35,402 bases of DNA from Rhodococcus yananensis. Lineage in GTDB: Bacteria > Actinomycetota > Actinomycetes > Mycobacteriales > Mycobacteriaceae. The notes beneath the pieces are model-generated. The model was not told where the DNA came from and searched no databases. It was given only the letters and a program-made list of their open reading frames with translations. The DNA lies in assembly GCF_020515525.1 (NCBI RefSeq), contig NZ_JAIYEP010000046.1:1-35402 (forward strand). The letters run 5' to 3'. The position numbers and the translations under genes are program-made. This document shows, piece after piece, positions 30,421-35,402 of the stretch (positions within the stretch are counted from its first letter, which is position 1; each line of letters begins with the position of its first letter).

Positions 30421-30996
30421 TCACATTCCGGCCACACCCCGCGCGCACCGATCCAAGGCATCTCCGACGTTACCCGAACGCTCCAGCCGATCGAGGGCGC
30501 GTTGCGCGACGAACCCCGTACCCACCATCGATTCGAGCCAGGTCAGCAGCGGGGCGTAGTGACCGACCGGGTCGAGCAACACCACCGGTTTGCCGTGTAT
30601 CCCGAGGAAACCCCCCGTCCACGTCTCGAACAGCTCCTCGAGCGTGCCGATTCCACCCGGAAGGGTGATGAAGGCGTCGGCACGCGTGTCCATCACCTGT
30701 TTCCGTTCGCGCATCGTCTCGGTGACGATCAACTCGTCGGCGTCCACGTCGGCGACCTCGCGGTGCACCAGCGCCTTGGGGATGACACCGACGGTGTGTG
30801 CGCCGGACGCCCGCGCCGCCTCCGCGACCGCACCCATCATCGACACGTTCCCGCCACCGGAGACCAGACTCCAGCCGCGGCGACCGATCTCCGCGCCGAG
30901 TTCACTCGCCAGATCCAGGAACGAGCGGTCGACCGGGCCGGACGCGCAGTACACGCACACCGCGAGACCGGATCCGCCGGCCGCACCGTCGATCAC
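30421..30996 (-). CDS. LOG-family phosphoribohydrolase, short form
   Basis: 191 residues of the TIGR00730 type. VCVYCASG, LVSGGGNVSMMGAVAEAA, TMRERKQVM (catalytic Arg) and LPGGIGTLEELFE (nucleotide-binding PGGxGTxxE, about 113-121). Such enzymes hydrolyse N6-modified AMP to free cytokinin-type base plus ribose-5-phosphate; the Rv1205 counterpart makes cytokinins. GTG 30996 is chosen for the GTGA overlap with the upstream LOG gene and AGGAG 8 nt before. A GCCGGA/TCCGGC stem lies at its 3' end. Confidence 0.9.
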   Translation of the reverse strand: MIDGAAGGSGLAVCVYCASGPVDRSFLDLASELGAEIGRRGWSLVSGGGNVSMMGAVAEAARASGAHTVGVIPKALVHREVADVDADELIVTETMRERKQVMDTRADAFITLPGGIGTLEELFETWTGGFLGIHGKPVVLLDPVGHYAPLLTWLESMVGTGFVAQRALDRLERSGNVGDALDRCARGVAGM

Positions 30997-31802
30997 CACG
31001 CCGTCTCCTCACCGAACAAGGTGTGTTCGTCCTCGCTGCGGTGGGCGTCGACGACGATCTGGACGGCCTCCTCGATGCTGTCGGTGACCGAGATCAGGTC
31101 GAGATCGTCCGCCGAGATCTTCCCGTCCCGCGCCATCGTCGCGCGGATCCACTCGAGCAGACCCGACCAGTAGTCGCTGCCGAACAACACGATCGGGAAC
31201 CGTGTGATCTTGTGGGTCTGGACGAGCGTGACCGCCTCGAACAGTTCGTCGAGGGTGCCGAATCCACCGGGCAGGCAGATGAACGCCTGCGAGTACTTGA
31301 CGAACATCGTCTTGCGCGCGAAGAAGTACCGGAAGTTCAGGCCCAGATCGACCCACTCGTTGAGGGACTGCTCGAACGGCAACTCGATACCGAGCCCGAT
31401 CGAGAATCCGCCCGACTCGCTGGCACCGCGGTTCGCGGCCTCCATCGCGCCCGGGCCACCGCCGGTGACCACGGCGTACCCGGCGTCCACCAGCGCCGCG
31501 CCGAGCCGTCGCCCCGCCTCGTACTCCGGATGGTCGACGGGGGTGCGGGCCGACCCGAACACCGCGACCGCGCGCGGAACCTCCGCGAGAGCACCGAATC
31601 CCTCGACGAACTCGCTCTGGATGCGAAGCACCCGCCACGGATCGGTGTGCACCCAATCGGTGGGTCCGCGCCGGTCGAGGAGCCGCTGGTCCATCGTCGT
31701 GATCTCGGTCGCGCGATCTCCGCGGAGCTGGACCGGACCGCGGTGGACGACCTCGCTGCGCGGCCGGCGGTCGGAGTTCGGGTCGGGAGTGTCGGCTGCC
31801 AT
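30993..31802 (-). CDS. LOG-family protein, long form
   Basis: 269 residues. An 80-residue charged N-terminus including WVHTDPWRVLRIQSEFVEGFG precedes the LOG Rossmann domain: AVFGSARTP, GGGPGAMEAANRGA, FARKTMFVKYSQ and LPGGFGTLDELFEAVTLVQT. The family may hydrolyse nucleoside monophosphates or, in other branches, bind them. ATG 31802 lies 7 nt after TAATCT (31810-31815, minus strand), a clear leaderless start. It is translationally coupled to the shorter LOG paralogue, an arrangement that suggests a two-subunit or two-substrate unit. Confidence 0.9.
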   Translation of the reverse strand: MAADTPDPNSDRRPRSEVVHRGPVQLRGDRATEITTMDQRLLDRRGPTDWVHTDPWRVLRIQSEFVEGFGALAEVPRAVAVFGSARTPVDHPEYEAGRRLGAALVDAGYAVVTGGGPGAMEAANRGASESGGFSIGLGIELPFEQSLNEWVDLGLNFRYFFARKTMFVKYSQAFICLPGGFGTLDELFEAVTLVQTHKITRFPIVLFGSDYWSGLLEWIRATMARDGKISADDLDLISVTDSIEEAVQIVVDAHRSEDEHTLFGEETAW

Positions 31803-31846
31803 GGCCGTCAGATTATCGGTCCCGGTCGGGCCGGCCTCACCGACGG

Positions 31847-32923
31847 TCAGCGCGTCAGGTAACCGCGCAGCACCGAGGTCACCTCGGTGATGTGCCGGAC
31901 GTCGACGTGCTCGTCGCGCTTGTGGGCCAGGTTCGGGTCGCCCGGCCCGTAGTTGACCGCCGGGATCCCCAGCGCCGCGAACCGCGACACGTCCGTCCAG
32001 CCGTACTTGGCCCGGAACCGGCCGTCGGCGGCAGCGACGAGGGCCGCTGCCGACGGGTGCGACAGGCCCGGCAACGCCCCCGGCGACATGTCGGTGAGTT
32101 CCATCGCGACGTCCAGACCGTCGAAGACCTCGCGTACATGCGCGAGCGCCGCGTCGGGCGTGCGGTCCGGCGCGAACCGGAAGTTGACGTCGAGCTCGGC
32201 CTCGTCGGGGACGACGTTGCCCGCCACACCTCCGGCGATCCGCACGGCGGACAGACCCTCGCGGTAGACGCAGCCGTCGATGTCCACCGATCGTGCCTCG
32301 TACCGGGCCAACCGGTCGAGCACGGGAGCGAGCCTGTGCACGGCGTTGTCGCCGAGCCACGACCGCGCGGAGTGTGCGCGGACACCGGTCGTCGTGATCC
32401 GCACCCGCAGGGTGCCCTGGCAGCCCGCTTCGATCAGTCCGCCGGTCGGTTCCCCGAGGATCGCGACGTCCGCGTCGAGCCAGTCGCGCAGTTCGGACTC
32501 GATGCGACCGAGCCCGTTGAACTCGGCGGCGATCTCCTCGCAGTCGTAGAACACCAACGTCAGGTCGTGCGCGGGGTCCGCGACGGTCGCCGCGAGGTGC
32601 AGGAACACGGCGTCACCGGACTTCATGTCGGACGTGCCGCACCCGTACAACAGATCTCCGTCGCGGCGCGAGGGAACATTGTCGGCGATCGGCACGGTGT
32701 CGAGGTGGCCGGCCAGCAGCACCCTGCTGCCCAGTCCGCGGTGGGTGCGCGCCAGCACCGCGTTACCGCTCCGGATCACCTCGAATCCGTCGGTCTGCTC
32801 GCGCAGCGCCTCCTCGACGGCGTCCGCGAGCACCGCCTCGTCGTGGGAGACGCTCGGCACGTCCACGAGCGCGGCGGTCAGATCGATGGGGTCGGCGTGC
32901 AGATCGAGGTGCGGTACGGCCAT
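31847..32923 (-). CDS. dapE: Succinyl-diaminopimelate desuccinylase
   Basis: 358 residues. Zinc metallopeptidase of the M20 family: GHLDTVP (His73, Asp75), [10 protein letters not shown] (Asp99), CEE (catalytic Glu129 and ligand Glu130), ILGEPT (Glu158) and the C-terminal LAHKRDEH. A dimerisation lid domain lies between about 165 and 280. It converts N-succinyl-LL-diaminopimelate to LL-diaminopimelate and succinate, supplying lysine and peptidoglycan DAP. ATG 32923 has TATTGT (32930-32935, minus) 6 nt upstream. It is divergent from dapD, two steps earlier in the same pathway, with a 98-bp shared promoter region. Confidence 0.95.
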   Translation of the reverse strand: MAVPHLDLHADPIDLTAALVDVPSVSHDEAVLADAVEEALREQTDGFEVIRSGNAVLARTHRGLGSRVLLAGHLDTVPIADNVPSRRDGDLLYGCGTSDMKSGDAVFLHLAATVADPAHDLTLVFYDCEEIAAEFNGLGRIESELRDWLDADVAILGEPTGGLIEAGCQGTLRVRITTTGVRAHSARSWLGDNAVHRLAPVLDRLARYEARSVDIDGCVYREGLSAVRIAGGVAGNVVPDEAELDVNFRFAPDRTPDAALAHVREVFDGLDVAMELTDMSPGALPGLSHPSAAALVAAADGRFRAKYGWTDVSRFAALGIPAVNYGPGDPNLAHKRDEHVDVRHITEVTSVLRGYLTR

Positions 32924-33021
32924 GACCGAACAATAGGGGAGGCCGCTGTCCCGACGTCGCCGCACCGGTTTTTCGCGGCCACCACACGGGACGCGCGGCC
33001 CCTCGCGTACGCTTTCGCTCC

Positions 33022-33975
33022 GTGAGTGCACACGGAGCATCAGCAGTAGGCATCGCGAACATCGCGGCGGACGGCACCGTCCTCGACACCTGGTTCCCGG
33101 CCCCCGAGCTCGGGGAATTCACCGAAACCGGCACGTCACGCCTCGAAGGCACCGACATTCCGTCGGATCTCGCTCTGCTTGCCGGAACGGACGAAGCCCG
33201 CGACGTCACCCTCGTCGTGGTGCGCACCGTCATCGCCGACCTGTCGCAGCCGCCGGTCGACACCCACGACGTCTACCTGCGTCTGCACCTGCTGTCGCAC
33301 CGGCTGGTGCGCCCGCACGGGATCAACCTCGACGGCATCTTCGGTTTCCTCGCCAACGTCGTGTGGACCAACTATGGGCCGTGCCTCGTCGAGGGCTTCG
33401 AGACGGTGCGGTCGCGCCTGCGGATCCGCGGCCCGGTGACGGTGTACGGCGTCGACAAGTTCCCCCGCATGGTCGACTACGTGGTCCCGTCGGGTGTGCG
33501 CATCGCCGACGCCGACAGGGTTCGCCTCGGCGCGCATCTCGCGTCCGGCACGACCGTCATGCACGAGGGGTTCGTCAACTTCAATGCGGGCACCCTCGGC
33601 AACTCGATGGTCGAGGGCCGCATCTCGGCCGGTGTCGTCGTCGACGACGGTTCCGATGTGGGCGGCGGCGCCTCGATCATGGGTACGCTCTCGGGCGGCG
33701 GCAAGGAGGTCATCTCCATCGGCAAACGCTGCCTGCTCGGCGCCAATGCCGGCGTGGGTGTCTCGCTCGGCGACGACTGCATCGTCGAGGCCGGTCTGTA
33801 CGTGACCGCGGGTACCAAGGTCACCGGCCCGGACGGAACGGTCGTCAAGGCCAAGGAACTCAACGGTGCGTCGAATCTGCTGCTGCGCCGCAACTCCGTC
33901 AGCGGCGCCGTGGAAGTCGTGCCCAACAAGGGGTCCGGCGTCGAACTGAACGCCGCCCTGCACGCCAACGACTAG
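33022..33975 (+). CDS. dapD: Tetrahydrodipicolinate N-succinyltransferase
   Basis: 317 residues. It transfers succinyl from succinyl-CoA to tetrahydrodipicolinate. The N-terminal domain has [25 protein letters not shown]; the left-handed beta-helix carries [60 protein letters not shown] and [29 protein letters not shown]. The length and motifs are those of the mycobacterial long DapD (Rv1201c). GTG 33022 follows TACGCT (33008-33013) by 8 nt. The permease gene begins 14 bp after the stop, so the two may be co-transcribed. Confidence 0.95.
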   Translation: MSAHGASAVGIANIAADGTVLDTWFPAPELGEFTETGTSRLEGTDIPSDLALLAGTDEARDVTLVVVRTVIADLSQPPVDTHDVYLRLHLLSHRLVRPHGINLDGIFGFLANVVWTNYGPCLVEGFETVRSRLRIRGPVTVYGVDKFPRMVDYVVPSGVRIADADRVRLGAHLASGTTVMHEGFVNFNAGTLGNSMVEGRISAGVVVDDGSDVGGGASIMGTLSGGGKEVISIGKRCLLGANAGVGVSLGDDCIVEAGLYVTAGTKVTGPDGTVVKAKELNGASNLLLRRNSVSGAVEVVPNKGSGVELNAALHAND

Positions 33976-33988
33976 AACCGATCGAATC

Positions 33989-35377
33989 GTGAGTGAAGCC
34001 GAGCGTTCCACCGGGGCCACCGATCTCGGGAGTGGCCTGAAGGTCCGACATCTGACGATGATGGGGCTCGGCTCCGCGATCGGCGCGGGCCTGTTCCTGG
34101 GGTCCGGTGTCGGCATCGCCGCCGCCGGGCCCGCCGTGCTGGTGTCGTACCTTCTCGCCGGAATCATGATCATCTTCGTGATGAGGATGCTCGGCGAGAT
34201 GGGCGCTGCCCTGCCGGTGAGCGGCTCGTTCTCGCACTACGCGCGGATCGGCATCGGCCGCTGGGCCGGGTTCACGATGGGCTGGCTCTACTGGTTCATG
34301 CTCATCATGGTGCTCGGGGTCGAGATCACCGGTGCCTCCGCGATCGTGCAGTCGTGGCTGCCCGGCGTGCCGCAGTGGGTGGTCGCGCTCGTATTCGTGG
34401 TGTTCTTCGCGGTCGTCAATCTCGCCCGCGTCGCCAACTTCGGCGAGTTCGAGTTCTGGTTCGCGGCGCTGAAGGTCGCGGTCATCATCGGGTTCCTCGT
34501 CATCGGTGTGCTGCTGGTGTTCGGCCTGTTGCCGGGCACCGACCCGGTCGGTTTCGTCCACGTCCTCGGGGACGGCGACGGATTCGCCCCCAACGGGATC
34601 GCCGGTATCGCCGCGGGCCTGCTCGCGGTGGCGTTCGCGTTCGGCGGCATCGAGATCGTCACCATCGCGGCCGCCGAATCGAACGATCCCGAACGGTCCA
34701 TCGCCACCGCCGTCCGCACCGTCGTGTGGCGCATCACCTTCTTCTATCTCGGCTCGATCACGATCATGGTGTTCGTGTTGCCGTGGACCACGGTCAGCGG
34801 CGAGAACTCCCCGTTCGTGTCGGTTCTCGACATCGCCGGGTTGCCGTACGTGTCCGGCTTCATGGAACTGGTCGTGGTCATCGCGCTGCTGTCGGCGTTC
34901 AACGCCAACGTCTACGGCACCTCCCGCATGGCGTACTCCCTCGCCCGCGGCGGCGACGGGCCGGCGCTCCTCGCACGGATCTCCCGTTCCGGGGTACCGC
35001 GCAACGCGGTGCTGCTGTCGGTGTTCTTCGGGTTCGTCAGCGTTCTGCTGAACTGGCTGCTGCCCGACACGATCCTCGGGATCCTGCTCAACGCGGTCGG
35101 TTCGGCACTGATCGCGATCTGGCTGTTCATCGTCGTCGCACACCTGCGGCTGCGCCGCCGGTTCGAGGCCGAGGGCACCCTGCGACTGAAGATGTGGGCA
35201 TTCCCGTACCTGAGCTGGTTCACTCTCGCAATGCTGCTGGGGTTCATCGCCCTCATGCTGTCCGACAGCGACGCTCGGCTGCAGCTCGCGTCGACGTTCG
35301 TGCTGTTCCTGGTGATCGCCGGGATCGGCATGATCTGGCAGCGTTTCCACCACCCGACCGAGCCGTCGCGCCCCTGA
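33989..35377 (+). CDS. APC-superfamily amino acid permease
   Basis: 462 residues with about 12 transmembrane helices. The N-terminal GLKVRHLTMMGLGSAIGAGLFLGSGVGIAAAGPAVLVSY contains the helix-1 substrate-binding GSAIGAG, and LAVAFAFGGIEIVTIAAAES in helix 6 is typical of the AAT/GABA-permease group (proton-coupled import; D-serine/D-alanine/glycine, proline or aromatic types). The substrate cannot be fixed. GTG 33989 gives the standard hydrophilic lead-in before helix 1. Its position behind dapD may link it to amino acid supply, but the coupling is only positional. Confidence 0.9.
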   Translation: MSEAERSTGATDLGSGLKVRHLTMMGLGSAIGAGLFLGSGVGIAAAGPAVLVSYLLAGIMIIFVMRMLGEMGAALPVSGSFSHYARIGIGRWAGFTMGWLYWFMLIMVLGVEITGASAIVQSWLPGVPQWVVALVFVVFFAVVNLARVANFGEFEFWFAALKVAVIIGFLVIGVLLVFGLLPGTDPVGFVHVLGDGDGFAPNGIAGIAAGLLAVAFAFGGIEIVTIAAAESNDPERSIATAVRTVVWRITFFYLGSITIMVFVLPWTTVSGENSPFVSVLDIAGLPYVSGFMELVVVIALLSAFNANVYGTSRMAYSLARGGDGPALLARISRSGVPRNAVLLSVFFGFVSVLLNWLLPDTILGILLNAVGSALIAIWLFIVVAHLRLRRRFEAEGTLRLKMWAFPYLSWFTLAMLLGFIALMLSDSDARLQLASTFVLFLVIAGIGMIWQRFHHPTEPSRP

Positions 35378-35402
35378 TCCCGCCCCGTGCGCACGTCTGG
35401 TA

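Overview
The window is GC-rich chromosomal DNA from an actinobacterium of the order Mycobacteriales, most probably Rhodococcus or a close relative. From memory, gene content and order follow the Mycobacterium tuberculosis Rv1201c-Rv1233c segment: dapD, dapE, LOG, fadD6, folP2, gpgS, a DivIVA-like protein, tag, a DUF3117 protein, glgA/glgC, an O-methyltransferase, sigE, rseA, htrA, tatB, mrp, a lytic transglycosylase and an MgtE-like protein. There is no rRNA, tRNA, insertion sequence, prophage or CRISPR array. It reads as core genome with small lineage-specific additions.

Region 1 (1-11 kb) is more variable. It holds the 3' part of an alpha/beta hydrolase, an osmoprotectant-type binding lipoprotein, malic enzyme behind a 480-bp control region, a PHP-domain phosphatase with a coupled membrane protein, a 67-residue CorA-tail microprotein overlapping a polytopic DD-motif membrane protein, a SUFU-like protein, an Eis-like acetyltransferase, a tyrosine-phosphatase-like protein, a coiled-coil protein and a GSP17M-like membrane protein.

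Region 2 (11-17.2 kb) has a CitE-family lyase, a soluble PRC-barrel/MgtE-N/CBS protein coupled to a DUF1003 membrane protein, a transglycosylase-like paralogue lacking its catalytic Glu, the apparently intact transglycosylase behind a structured leader, and Mrp. Region 3 (17.2-20.7 kb, minus strand) is the envelope-stress locus sigE-rseA-htrA-tatB, with a strong ECF-type promoter upstream of sigE.

Region 4 (20.7-25.2 kb) holds an O-methyltransferase, glgC and glgA/glgM (alpha-glucan synthesis) with a csoR copper-sensor gene between them, and an RlmA-like methyltransferase. Region 5 (25.3-31.8 kb, minus strand) runs LOG2-LOG1-fadD6-folP2-gpgS-DivIVA-like-tag-DUF3117, mostly with overlaps or short gaps; gpgS begins methylglucose lipopolysaccharide synthesis. 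Region 6 (31.8-35.4 kb) contains divergent dapE/dapD (lysine/DAP pathway) and an APC-family amino acid permease.

Two architectural themes recur. First, many start codons sit 6-8 nt after a TANNNT hexamer, which indicates leaderless transcripts. Second, short tandem duplications or inverted repeats are placed on stop codons. The least explained signals are the enzyme/pseudoenzyme transglycosylase pair with its folded leader, the coupled MgtE-N/CBS plus DUF1003 pair, and the CorA-tail microprotein.
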